From Platycnemis pennipes (lineage: Eukaryota > Arthropoda > Insecta > Odonata > Platycnemididae): DNA of 64,000 nt. The position numbers and the translations under genes are program-made. Shown one piece after another: positions 48,961 to 60,799 of the stretch (its first letter is position 1; each line of letters opens with the position of its first letter). The notes under the pieces are model-generated. The model ran no database searches. It saw nothing but the letters and a program-made list of their open reading frames with translations, and was not told the DNA's origin. The DNA lies in contig OW121848.1 of NCBI GenBank assembly GCA_933228895.1, positions 95,561,470 to 95,625,469 of the forward strand, read 5' to 3'.

Positions 48961-51900
48961 TACATTTGCGCATTATGTTCACCCTTTGTCAGTGGAATGT
49001 TGATAATCCTGACAATCTGTTCGGGTGCATGAAAACAAGACAGGCCGAGACGGATTGAAGAATTGAATGTATCTAAGTGAGCCGTCTTAGATAACTAAAT
49101 TTTAATATGTCAAGCTACGAAATGCTTAAATGGTAGGTAATTGTCCAAGAATTCCTATATCTACGTGTAATTAGTGGCCAACATATTATGATGTTGACGT
49201 AGATACATCGCAGGGATTAGGAAACTATTTGACGACAATAAAGCCAATTGTATTCTGACGTCGACCTGTTCTCAGATTCCTTCCCTTGATACCTCTTTTT
49301 CAAGAAATATTTCGTAAAAATTCACTCCTGAAATGCGATAAAATATAATATTTTTTTCCTTCGGTCATCCCACGCCTGAAACCAAATCGATAACGAAAAC
49401 AGAACTATCGAAACTATAATCAAGCTTCCTTCACAATCATTGTTGTTTTCTTGCTTTACTTATACATTTATAAATTAACTTTCTTCTGCTAGCTTTAAAA
49501 TATATTCCGTTCCACGTCAACTCAAATCCTCCTACACATCTCCAGCAGTCTTAAATCTGCCTTACAAGTATGGAGTCCTAGTGCTCCCCGGGCCTTCCCA
49601 TCTCCTCCATTCTCTTCCTGAGGAATGAGTCAAATATCTTCCTTCATCCCCCACCCCATCCGCTCACCTTGCTTCTCCGAGCACACCCGTCCTCTTCCTT
49701 TCCGGCCACCACTCTTCTTATTCTTAACCTCCATTACTTCCTTCCCTCTCCCCGCCGGCGACGGAGTCACGAAATTTCGAATCGGGAGCTTTTGGGCACT
49801 GGAACAAGGCAGTTGGTAGAGTGAGAAGGGGAGCACTGCCCTAAATGGGCCTCGGAAGAGCATTGTTGAAGCACCGGTCTTTGTAGTGGGTGGAGTTTCT
49901 TTCGGCATGTTTATGAGTCGACGCTCGCTGAACTTATTATCCGAGTATTATCCTTTTTTCGTTCACTGATTCGACGTATGTGGAGGAGTTATTTCAGCGA
50001 CCCAATGACTGGGGCTTCCATTTTTTACCGGATAAACATATTCTTCCATTATATATTCGCTAATGGATGCTTTGCGGATTACGGTATGTATCTCTAGACT
50101 GCCAATAAATACTTAACGACCTGAACGGCGAGAGATTCCAAACATGCTGTTCAGCATTTCAAAAGAAATTACGGGAAGCACGGAAGTTGAACTGCATACC
50201 TAGAGGAACAAAATTCGTAAAACTGTCCCGTGATACATTTTGTAAAGTAAATTTTGTCAATTAAATTTTGTCATTGCTATTCAATGCTGACAATTCCTTC
50301 CACATTCACCGAAAGCCAAAATTAGCTTAATGGAGATCTCGAACGTATCACAGCAATGATCTCTTTGAGCTCTGATCTCTAAATGGGCATACATTGCCCC
50401 CTTCAATTTCAATTCACTGAGAGAGCAAACCGTTAAAAGACTATATGGACCGTCGATGTTTTTTAGGATTTATTCTAATAAAATTAATGCAAAATTTGAC
50501 AGCAATATCCGACGGTAAAATCTGAATAAAATTAGCTATGATCCAAGTAAAGTTATATTTCTCCATTATTACCGTGGCCCTTCATAACATCTCAATTCTA
50601 AATAGCATGCTCATTTCCCTTCATCTGCAGTAGAAATGTCCCAGCTCTGCTATAACCTAAAGAATACCATGGATTCATTGGTGTATCCACACCGACAAAC
50701 TATGAGGGAACTAACTCTAAGCGGCTCTTTAAACGCAAAAATGTATCTATGGCTAAAACTTAAATTGAACAATCTAAGGTGTAACTTGGTGGAACTACTG
50801 CAAAATGGGTGAAATGAATACCAGTACTTTGTAAAGCTGAAAGAGGACCTTTCCAACCCTTCAATTGTCCTAAACTTCTGCTTCCTCCTTCTACCCTCCC
50901 TATTTACTCAACAACCCCTACCCCCTTCACTTATAATGATTAGTTTTCATGTATACCTTTGTACACCTGTCGGTGCCTTAAGTGGTGAAGCCAGTAGTGT
51001 AGAGTTAAATAAATGGTGGAACTTAACAAAGCATTGGTATTGGAAACGCTCAAAAGCGACACCTGAGTCACGTATTAGTGCCCTATGTGACTTACTCTGC
51101 TCATAAATGACGACATAAACCGATTAGGCATGCACAATTAAACAGCATTTATTGAGTACCAGCTTAAGAGGTAATATTTTTATTATAAACCCAAATATAT
51201 TACAGAGCCTCCCATCCCCCAAAAGAAAGAAATTAAGAATCCTCACTTTTTCATTTCGACAGGAGTAAAGGTGCGATCCTCCCACATTCTCTCAATTAGT
51301 CTGACCAACGCGAACGGAGAAAACTCGCCGCTGAGGAAGATTACTCAATTACTATTCTGATGCGCCCATTATTTATTATTAGTACGTGAAAATTAGTCAG
51401 AGAAAGAGAGCCAAAAGAAAAGACGAGGGAGGAAAGCGAGGAAGTACAGCACGACGTTATGTTCTTAATTTGTGAGATGGTGTGCCAAGCTCGCACTTCA
51501 ATTTACATGATAGGTGGGCCAATGGACCAAATTTTAGCCATTTCGGCGCCACAGGCGGCTCAAATTTTCAGTAAAAGTTCCTTAGTCCAAAACACTACGT
51601 AAGGGCCGTTTAGTGCGACAAGACGTCCCTTAAGCGTTTAGCATAAAACAATGAGACCAGCAACGAGATCAGCTTTATCCATGAATTCTATGATGGCCAA
51701 TGGAAACATACTCGCTGAGCATTTTAGAGGAATGAGCCACTTGAAATTAGTCTTCGTCACCGAAATAAAAATAATTTTCCAGCGTATGTACAACTCTACA
51801 TATTATTGATTGGTTTTAGATATGGTAAAAATGATAGACTAAAAATGAGTAAATAGATGGAAAAATACCTTAATTATTGAGGACAAGGAAGGGCACCACA

Positions 51901-53325
51901 TTCGACTGCATTAAATAGTCCTTAAACGTAAAACATTGCACGTAACAAAGACGCAATTTGTTGCGACGTTTACTTCGTCTTCCTGAATCAAGTGATTTCC
52001 GTCACTTAGCTTTTAAGAAGCAGTTACCCATGAATCTTCCCTCTCACAAGACACTACCGTCTACCGCTGCACTAGAGTGTAACACGCCTTTCACTTGTTA
52101 CCATAATCGAGTCTTCTCCTCAAGTCGCAATATTAAATCGTAATTTCGCTAGTATAAAATAATCGAACTCTTGAAAATATTTCACCAGGGAGACCACACA
52201 TAATCATTCCAATAAATTTAAAAGTTTACTCCACTTCGCATGATTTAAATAATTCCCACTTTCACGTTCACAGAAATCTATTCACATTATATGCGCTTTA
52301 TTTGCAAGAACTAAGAACTTCCAAGCAAGTTTAAATTTTCGAACAACGGATGTAGAGCAAGGGAAAGATTTTTGCTGCAGCGAAAGCAATCTAGCCAGAT
52401 CCAGCAAGCACTTGCGACGTTCATAAAGAAAAAAAAGAACAGCCTGGCAACGCGCACTGCTACGTTTCTTGCTTTCATTTCAAGAAAGCTCACCTGTGAC
52501 AAGAGGTTGAGCGAGAGGAAAGATTGGCACCAAAGCCAGAGGCGGTTTCCTGACGGGTTTGCGATCCGTCAGCCACGGCGATCTTGTACTGCCTACAGCT
52601 TGCACTGACCCACATAATTTTTCCGAGTTTCCCCGAGTTGAGCACAAGTGTGTGGAACATATATATCCAATGCGTGTCGCTGTCATGGAATAGATTTCAT
52701 GAATCACTTAGTCTCAAGTCAATTTTAGATTCATATATGCGAGAAAGGTATTTATTACATTTGGACGGACAATAATTAATTCTTCCTAACTTAGAATTGG
52801 AATATCGTCCTCTTGACGGAGACATACAGATGTCGACGCGCAATTTATTATAAGAACACGATTGATTGTCAACAGATAATTAAGGAATAGTCAGAGAAGA
52901 AACATTATTGGTTGTTCGGTGACGACTGCAGTGATAATTTAGACTCAAGGTGTTCACTACACATACCTAGTACTTGGTCTATAATTGAGTGTCATACAAA
53001 CTGAGAGCATGAAATTAATGGCGTCATTTGGATACGGATGACAGAAGATCGATACATTTCTCATAGTGGCAATTTGCACTTAAACGCTTGTTTCAAGATC
53101 GACTTGAAGGGCTTTGATCTTTATAGGTAGACCCACAATGAGAATATTTAGCTCGCAGAAAATATATAATGGACTGATGTAATTTGCATGAAAACATCGC
53201 AATTGAATGTAGCGAGAAATACAATATAGCAAATTGCATAAGAAGGATTCACAACATTTCATTTAGGAAAAAGTTTATTTCTGATTATGGTTTGAATCGG
53301 CTCTGTGCCAGAAGAAAGACAAAAT
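48961..53325. other. Non-coding AT-rich stretch
   Basis: More than 4 kb without a recognised gene or repeat. A GC-richer patch lies at 49580-49780. Confidence 0.55.
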
Positions 53326-53337
53326 AATCCTTCCAGT
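53326..53337. repeat. Left target-site duplication of hairpin element H3
   Basis: AATCCTTCCAGT, identical to 53533-53544. Confidence 0.88.
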
Positions 53338-53532
53338 GAAATCCGTAGATTCTGGCGATATTACGTGGAATTCGAACATATCAGAAAGAAGACAAAATTC
53401 ACAATTTACCACATAAAAACTTTATTCCGACCCGGGTTTCGTTGGCACTGCAACATCGTGACCTGACGATGTTGAAGTGCCAACGAAACCCGGGTCGGAA
53501 TAAAGTTTTTATGTGGTAAATTGCAAATTTTG
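53338..53532 (+). mobile_element. Hairpin retroelement H3 with hammerhead-like core
   Basis: This 195-bp element is the best-preserved copy. The leader has TCTGGC (53351-53356), 8 bases, then GTGGAA (53365-53370). Inverted arms of 67 bp (53393-53459 and 53466-53532) differ at only three positions around the 6-base centre GACCTG. The plus strand reads CTGACGA (53463-53469), T, GTTG-AAGTGC-CAAC (a perfect 4-bp stem), GAAA (53485-53488), then CCCGGGTC with GTC at 53494-53496. CTGANGA, GAAA and NUH are the hammerhead core elements. The minus-strand version in the left arm lacks the first residues of the core. Perfect 12-bp direct repeats flank the unit. No coding capacity is present. Confidence 0.9.
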
Positions 53533-53544
53533 AATCCTTCCAGT
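53533..53544. repeat. Right target-site duplication of hairpin element H3
   Basis: AATCCTTCCAGT, identical to 53326-53337. Confidence 0.88.
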
Positions 53545-53754
53545 ATTTTCCTACAGATCCTCAGACGATTACCATGGTCTCTTATCAAAGCCATTCGATG
53601 AGATAGTTTGTACCTTTTGTTTTCCGTAACCTTGCCAATTATGTGACGATTAGTAGCCATGAGAGTATGGAAACATTTCATCAGACCATTTTCATACACA
53701 TACATTGGGAACTGGCACATGGAAGCCTGCTGAGTAAGAAACTCAATATTGTTG

Positions 53755-53884
53755 CTGATCGCGTTGGCCGCGTCTGCAAAGCGAAAGCTAGGCAACCCAA
53801 ATGTCGTGGGTTGGAATTCCATCTCGGGCGTGGATGTCTCATTTATCTTATGGTTAAGCATTATCTACCTGTATCTCCACTAGC
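53755..53884 (+). mobile_element. tRNA-like SINE head
   Basis: TTGGCCGCGTCTGCAAAGCG has an A-box-like TGGCCGCGTCTG. About 40 bases on, GGGTTGGAATTCC resembles the pol III B box GGTTCGAATCC, and CATCTCGGGC follows. A related sequence occurs at 56783-56830. The unit runs directly into copy C of the GCAAGCCACC repeat, so the two may form one SINE. No target duplication was found, and the boxes each carry mismatches. Confidence 0.5.
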
Positions 53885-53955
53885 TATCCTGCAAGCCACC
53901 TCGAGGGTATGTGGTTGAGGGCGGGTTTTCATCAAGCATGCACTACGTATGTACG
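53885..53955 (+). repeat. Dispersed repeat, GCAAGCCACC-type core, copy C
   Basis: ATCCTGCAAGCCACCTCGAG, GGTATGTGGTTGAGGGCGGG, then ATCAAGCATGCACTAC share motif order with copies A and B. This copy follows the tRNA-like head at 53755, which the other two lack. Confidence 0.7.
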
Positions 53956-56559
53956 TAAATTCACTAAAACTACCTACCTAAAGGGGGATTTCTACGAATA
54001 TCTGGCGGGACACACGCTATAAATTCTACTGTTTATCCAACATGCAAAGAAACATTTGAGAAGACCTACAGACATGCCATGCACACATTGGTATTCTATG
54101 AAGACATGCCTAAATACTATTATTAAGTTTTTGAAGATGATTCAATATGACCACGACATTTGAAATACGCTAAACCGTAATTCTACCACTAATCAAAAAG
54201 GTGTAGAATTTCCCAAGCTCTCTTGCATATGTATAGCTGACATGAAACATATACGGATTGGTGTAAGGCCTCCTAGGTCCTTGAACCGACGCATCAATCA
54301 AAGGCAGCGAGAAGAGGTGGGAAATAATCGGATTGGGCGGTGAAAGCGATACACGCCATCCAAAAACTGGGTTATGCATTCGCGTGCCCCCGGCAGGTCC
54401 AGGATTTGACGAAACGGACCGGGAGTGCGGGAAGCCGAAGAAAAAAGTGAGTAGATGTCGTCAACTCCTTGGGTTGGGTTGGAAGAAGCCGCGGGTGCCG
54501 TCGGAATTGAGGAAGATTAAGGGCCACTGCGTGCCGGACTTGCTCGCTCTCTTTCCTCACTTCATCTCCGCACTTCCGTCTGATCCTTCCGCCACTCAAT
54601 GCTTTCGCGAACCTGAATCAAACCTTTCTTTTTTTTTCGTTTTCTTTCACCTCGTAATTATCTCTTCGTTCATGCCCTTGAGTATTTTATTATTCTCTGG
54701 TACACCGAGAATGCATGAGAGATCCGCAGATTCGGAATTTATGATCGTAGAAACTTTAATGAACTCGGGTAGAAGGAAAAAGTGGAGGGAGAAACGCTGC
54801 GTCACGATGTTGTCGAGGAAAAAAGTCATTCGTCCAAAACATGCCCCCTCTTGACCTCCACACATGTGTTGGTAAGCGTTATTCTTCAGATTTTATTACC
54901 ATTGTATACCCAAGGAGCAAAAAAAAACGGGTAAAAATACTTCCACCTACTCACGCAATTTTTGAGGAGCTTGCCATAATCGAAAGTACAACTCTCAGGT
55001 ATTTTCACAATATTTTTCCTCAGAACTATCGTCAGATTCATTGAGTGGTCACCAAGTAGTCCCCCGACGGTCTTACTTACAGGGCACTGACTGCTCCATT
55101 TATCAAGGGAAAATAAGCGTACGTAGGGACCATTCTCGCACTTCAAAATCACCCAATGTCATGTCACTGTACCGGCCACAGGAAACTAAAAATCCTGTTA
55201 ATTTTCCAGCAGTGCTTTCCGTGATATATGAGGTACACTGTGACTGATGTGCAACTCTTGTCCCCGTTCAATCAACTTATCAATCATAGATCAATTAAAT
55301 GAAGGAATATACAAAATTTAGAGACATTACTTGGAATGAATATTTTAGAGGCTCAGGTAACTTCCGTTCATCATACTACGCTACCGTACAAATGTATAGA
55401 TTAAATCAAAAGATTTCGACTTTTAAGCAGATTTTAACTTCCTTCATTCTTTTTGGCCGTTGAGTTCAAATCTTTACGGGTATTCACGCCGAATAACTTC
55501 AATCCTATCATGTACGGCAAGACTTTAAGAAAGCAAACATTCTAATCATCATCGACGTACATTCTCCAGGATTTTTTTTCCTTTTAAGACCCTTGAAATT
55601 GACAATCAACATCTACGACTTTAAGGCCTCCAACAACAAGTGCAAGGAAGCAGTGAGAATGCGCCCCAACCAGATGTCCCGTTTCGTTTATATTTCCATT
55701 CCCCGACGCCTCTCTTGCGTTCCTCATGGGATGGGCGGACCTCATTAATTTGTGGCCGGAATGGCATGGGGAGTTGAAATTTATGAAGTGACGGAGCCTT
55801 CCCCACGGCCAGAGTGCGTCCGCGCATGGGTGTTCGTTGTGCGTGTTCCTCGGAGGGGTTTTACTGAAGCAGCCGGGAGCGCAGGTCAATTGTGATTTCG
55901 AGGGATTCGATCGAGTACGTGTGATGGGAATCGTGAAGTGGCGGCAGCATTGTTGCGATAGATTCGTAGAGGGAACAGGTTTGCCTCTATCATTACGAAG
56001 TTGAAGGAGCACGCTGAAATAACCCGTCGGGAGTGATTTTGTACCACGTCGCGACAATAGAGGGACTAAATCGTCAAAATAAACAGTTTTGTCGATGTCA
56101 TCTTCCATCTCATAATTGACAATAAAAAGTACAATAATAAAAGGAACGAATTCATGTACCAAATCAAGCTGTCGATATATTTTCGTTGGTAGTTAAGTTA
56201 AAAAAAATAACAATGAATTTAATTTCAGGTCTATTTGTACATTTGATTCAATTAATGGGTCAGTTTGCACTGCAGTCATCATATGCTCTTGCGTTAGTCT
56301 AGATGGAACGTTGTCCCGAGTTTACTTTCCGCGAATTTTCACTCAGTTTAACTCTCGGTTATTTTAGCGTCGTTCCCTTCTCTCAAATTCACTCAAGTGC
56401 CTCATAAAGGGTTGACCAGCGTTAGAAGCACCCACTCAGGACCACTTAGAATTTACTGCATTACCGATTCCATTCAAGGACAAAACAGTGAGTATCCGGG
56501 GACATCCTCAGACATCACCCTCCGGCATCCTTCTAGCTACGTATGAGCTGGGTCACACG
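53956..56559. other. Non-coding, nothing recognised
   Basis: Mixed composition. GC-richer patches lie at 54300-54560 and 55660-55990. Frames at 54333-54854 (+) and 55584-56162 (-) have no domain or homolog known to me. Confidence 0.5.
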
Positions 56560-56900
56560 CGATGAGAAAGAGAACGCGGGTTGCTTATAATGGTGTTGGG
56601 AGGCATGGGCGGAGAAAAAAAAAGTTCTCAGGCGTAAAAACGAGAAAAACTGACCCACTCCAACGGAAACTGCCCGCTCGCCTCCCCACTCCCTCACTCC
56701 CCATCGTCTCTCATCGCTCAGGTCTCCGCCGAATTCCATTCCCACTCCCCCCCACCCCCCCTCCACCCTGCCATGGGATGCCGTCGCCCAGCAACGAGGT
56801 CACGGGTCGGAATCCCACCTCGGGGGACATGATCGCCGTCTTGTAAGTCTCCTCTCCTCCCCCCACCTTTCTCTCTTTCCGTCTTACAGCCCCGCCTCCA
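56560..56900. repeat. C-rich low-complexity block
   Basis: C- and T-rich at 56680-56770 and 56845-56890, interrupted by the tRNA-like remnant described separately. Confidence 0.6.
56783..56830 (+). mobile_element. tRNA-like SINE head remnant
   Basis: GTCGCCCAGCAACGAGG, then TCACGGGTCGGAATCCCACC and TCGGGGGACATGATCG align with the head at 53755-53884. Both have AGCAAC/GGCAAC, a B-box-like GGTCGGAATCC/GGTTGGAATTCC, and (A/C)CTCGGG. Only about 48 bp is recognisable. Confidence 0.4.
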
Positions 56901-58129
56901 TCTGATCGCCCTTCCCATCTTGCGTGGACCCATCTGTTGACGCCAAACACGCCATCAATTAGCCTTAATTCGAGGAAATCCCGGAAAGGAAAGCGGGCGG
57001 AGAAATGAACAAAAAGGGTGAGTAATCTGCCGCCCGCATTAGCGGACGAAAGCGCAGGACACCCTACTGGGCCGGCAGAAACCATTCCCCCCCTCCCCCC
57101 CTACTCCCAGCGCGTCAAAGATAGACAGCTCACCCAATTGTCACCGCTAGAGGGAAGTATTTTGCAGATGACCTGAACCGAAGACGCAGTGCGTGCGTTC
57201 TCTTTCTATCTTTGACCACGCTATCAATGAAGAATTTCTCCCCGATTGAGGAAATCGAGTACGCCTTAGCGAGAGGAAAGCATTATCATGAGATGAAGAC
57301 ATTTCTAAGATGTAAATTAATACCGCGAGTGATCTAACATGAAATATTTCCACCGTCGAAGATTTCTCGAGGAAGGAGAGACATACAGATGAAAAACTAC
57401 TTGAAGACCAAACTCATTTCCTTCTGCTCAACTACTTCAATATTCACTCGGAATATAACGGCCAAAACCTCAATCCTCATGCGCGAGATACGTTGTCTCG
57501 ATGCTACATTTATAATTTACTCCTATGATCGAATTTTCTTAAGTCCTACCCGCAATCGTGTCAAGTCAACAGCATGGTCAATTGGAAAGTAATGCTGCTC
57601 AAATCTCTTCGTTTCTGCCCAATTATTCAAATGCTTTTAACTCGAAGATTCCTACCAGCCTATAGGCGATACACATAATTAGTCTAGCGTAAGTATATAT
57701 CGACATTGTTAACCCTGGAATATATATTTTTCATAGAATTTATTGTTAAAGTTAAACTTGATTTTTTCTCTCTGGTGAGATTTTATTTCTTTCAATGAAA
57801 CCTTGTCTCATGTTATCAGAGGATCATATGTGTGTGGGCAGAAAGCTACAGGCACTATAAAACTGACGTGTGATAGGAATTTACTCATCTTAGTCGACTC
57901 AAAACTTAGATGGTATTGTGGCACATTGTACCGCAAATGAAAGACAAACGAGGATTTATCTACAGCAACGGTTTACGTAAAAATTAATTCCTCAAGATTC
58001 TCAGTTGAACACCGAGTTTACATTAAGCCGGTCCTGGGTTCGACTCGGCGAAGTCAATTTCAGAGGCACGCGCGTTTGGTTTAAGTGGTGGTTCTTAAAA
58101 ATCAATCCGTCATCTCATTAGTAATTGCG
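56901..58129. other. Non-coding, nothing recognised
   Basis: Mostly AT-rich. GGTTCGACTC near 58037 is B-box-like but isolated. Confidence 0.5.
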
Positions 58130-58530
58130 ATCGGCACTTTCCCACTCCCCGCCTCGCTCACTCACCTCGTCTCCTCCTTTATTAGTCGCGCACAAGGTGG
58201 AATTAAGTGGGCGGATATTATAACTACCAACCGGCGATTAAAGCAATTAAGTCCATCTCGGCGTATTTTCTCGCAGCCGATCTCGTTCGTTGTGTTGCCC
58301 ACTCATCCCTTTCTAAACACCCCTCCCCTCCGCCTCCCTCCCTCCTCTGCGCTATCCTCCCAATTTCTCCCCCTCTCCTCATCCCATATCCCTAGCCACA
58401 ATCACTCCGCTCGCCGAATTCGATACGAATTCACTCACCGTCCTACAACCTTCGCAATACCCTCGGCTACTCTTAAACTACCCGAAGAGCGATTGAGACC
58501 TCATGTATTCAGCATGTTTGCCGCCTAGCG
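58130..58530. repeat. C/T-rich low-complexity block
   Basis: Pyrimidine-rich, mainly 58305-58400. The 147-codon frame at 58085-58528 is compositional. Confidence 0.55.
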
Positions 58531-60799
58531 GCACCCCTGAAATCGTTTAGAACGGGATGAACAGGCTTCCTAACGGTTGATATTCCGAATCGATTGCATC
58601 TAAATTATCTCCGCATTGTGATTGCTTACACCTGTTGATTGAGAAGCCTAGAAGGACAAAAAAAATGAGCAAGGCAAAAATAATTGAAAAAGAAGAATGG
58701 ACGTGGAGTAGATGGCTAAACCTGAGCATGAGCGATAAAGTCATATATCAATTCATACTCTATGGAGTTAACTTTCGATAGTGTCAAGTTGCGATTACAG
58801 TCACTTAGTACCTATGAGGAAAAACGCAAAGCAAAAAGAGGCAATTATTATTTTTAATTCTCTACCAGTAGCAAATGAATATTTCACTCAATCAAAATAC
58901 GATATGGAGAAATAACATAAAAATTCAATCCCCATTAATAAAAAAGCCTTCCAAATAGTGACGGAAGTGAAAAGTCTCAGAGCACCGTTTGAAGCTGCTC
59001 CATTCAGCACAACACAAACTGAAAATCCGATCAAAGCCCATTGATACCGATTGTTTCATCCCAAATCCAACCTGTCGAGAGTTCTTGCAATGAAGCTTAC
59101 GACTTATACAATGCAATTCAGCGTTAAGCGCCTAGCCGATTATGCCTCTTTAAAAGTCGGTAACATGTGGCCAGGGTACAGCAGAACGAATGGGAGGACG
59201 TATACCCTTCTCACTCCCCCCCCCTTTATGCTGTCCCACCACACGGCTTCAACTTAAGAGCCACAGCTAGCAGAACAATGATTCCTCCTCCGTCTCCCTC
59301 CCTTTGTTCAACTCCGGGCACTACTAGCCGGTGCAACCAGTCCTCATGATTGTTTCACGGGCAGGCGAGTTAAGGGCGATTGTGACGAATCTGAGCTTTT
59401 TCAATGGAGAGAGCAGGAAGGGGGGGGAGGTGTGGTGGGAGGGGAAGGGTGAGAAGAGGAGCGCATTGGATTCACCGGAGGGAATAGCCAGAATCGCACG
59501 CACGAGGAGTGGGCTTGTCGGGCGCCTCGACATGGACGTACCCTTCATTGTTACGTACTACAATCAATCCCCACGTCCTTCTTTTCCCCGACGCAAGGAC
59601 CTTCCCGCACGCCTGCTAAAGGCACAGACTTCGAAGGACGGCCAAGGGTCCTCTCAAGACCTTCCCTACCTCTTACTTCCGACTCCCTCCGCTGAAACGG
59701 CGGGCTTCCGCCAACAAAACGCTCCGTCCGGTCGCCGTAGCTCGCCTCCTCCCCACCCCCATTCTGGCGCTCAGATTCACAAGCGAGTGATGGGGTACGC
59801 CGCGTGCGAGACATAGGTACTTGCCTTCTTTCTCCTTTTTTAGAATTTATTCCTACATCTCCCTCCCAGGAATCTCTTTGACACCACCTTCTTGATGAGG
59901 TAAAATTCGCAGTGCAGCTGCACATTTTTTACTAGCCATAACACAGTTGCATGAAAGTTGCTTCCCAAACAAAAACACAATAGGAAAACATTTGGAAATT
60001 TAAAGATGATGAAAGTTTCAACAAGATATGTCACATTTTTCCATTCACCCTTTCCTCACACATTAGCAGGTATAATTAATAAAGATAAAAGTTACTTTAT
60101 TTTTATTCACGCGGATTTCTGATGCTTCCATTAAAGTATAGAAAGAAGGTAAAGTGTATTCCACTAATTTCCCTGTGATACCACCATCAAACAATTTTCA
60201 CGCCTTGTATTATTTACCCATTTAAGGTTTGCTGTTGGTAATATATTAAATCGAACTGTCACATTAACTGGCATTTATATTCACATTTAAGTCGCAAACT
60301 CCGGTAATATTCCTCAGCTTCTTAAAGGGGTCTCTCGGTGAGCAAGCCGTCACAAGAAAATCAATCTTCTCTCTCGTAAGCTGGTAGCCTGTTAGCCTCA
60401 GATTTGAGAGCCGCTGATCTTAGCAATCGCTTGCAAGCGTCTCACCCAACACTATGACCATCTTTCCTCTATGGAACCAGTATCTGTACGCCTGCCCGAT
60501 TACCAACTCGTCACTTACCAACGCCGTCCTCCTAATCCCTTATTTCTTCTGGCATGCTTACTTTAATGCGCTATCTGGTCAGCGAGTGAGACAGGGCCGG
60601 GGCACCCGATAAATGACGTGTAAAAGAGAAAATCCGGATTCAATAGCTCAGAGCTGCCGCGTCTAGTACGTTCCAAGTATCATTTAGCTTTGAAAAGCAT
60701 GTCAACTTTCCACGAGTGTATGCAAAAAAAATCACGGTTTTCTATCGAGAAATTGCCATTAAATATCGATAAATTTTAAAATTCGATTTGTAATCCCCT
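58531..60799. other. Non-coding, with a GC-rich patch at 59190-59830
   Basis: The patch at 59190-59830 has pyrimidine- then purine-rich sequence and a 161-codon plus-strand frame (59331-59816) that I do not recognise. The flanks are AT-rich and empty. Confidence 0.5.

Noticed and set aside
53406..53861. 151-codon minus-strand open frame
   Set aside because: It runs through element H3 and the tRNA-like SINE head, both repeats, so it is not a gene.
55584..56162. 192-codon minus-strand open frame
   Set aside because: No domain, signal or family match recognised. Without homology or transcript evidence it cannot be supported.
59331..59816. 161-codon plus-strand open frame
   Set aside because: GC-rich, with frames on both strands and no recognised domain. 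It could be checked by a protein search, but is not supported here.
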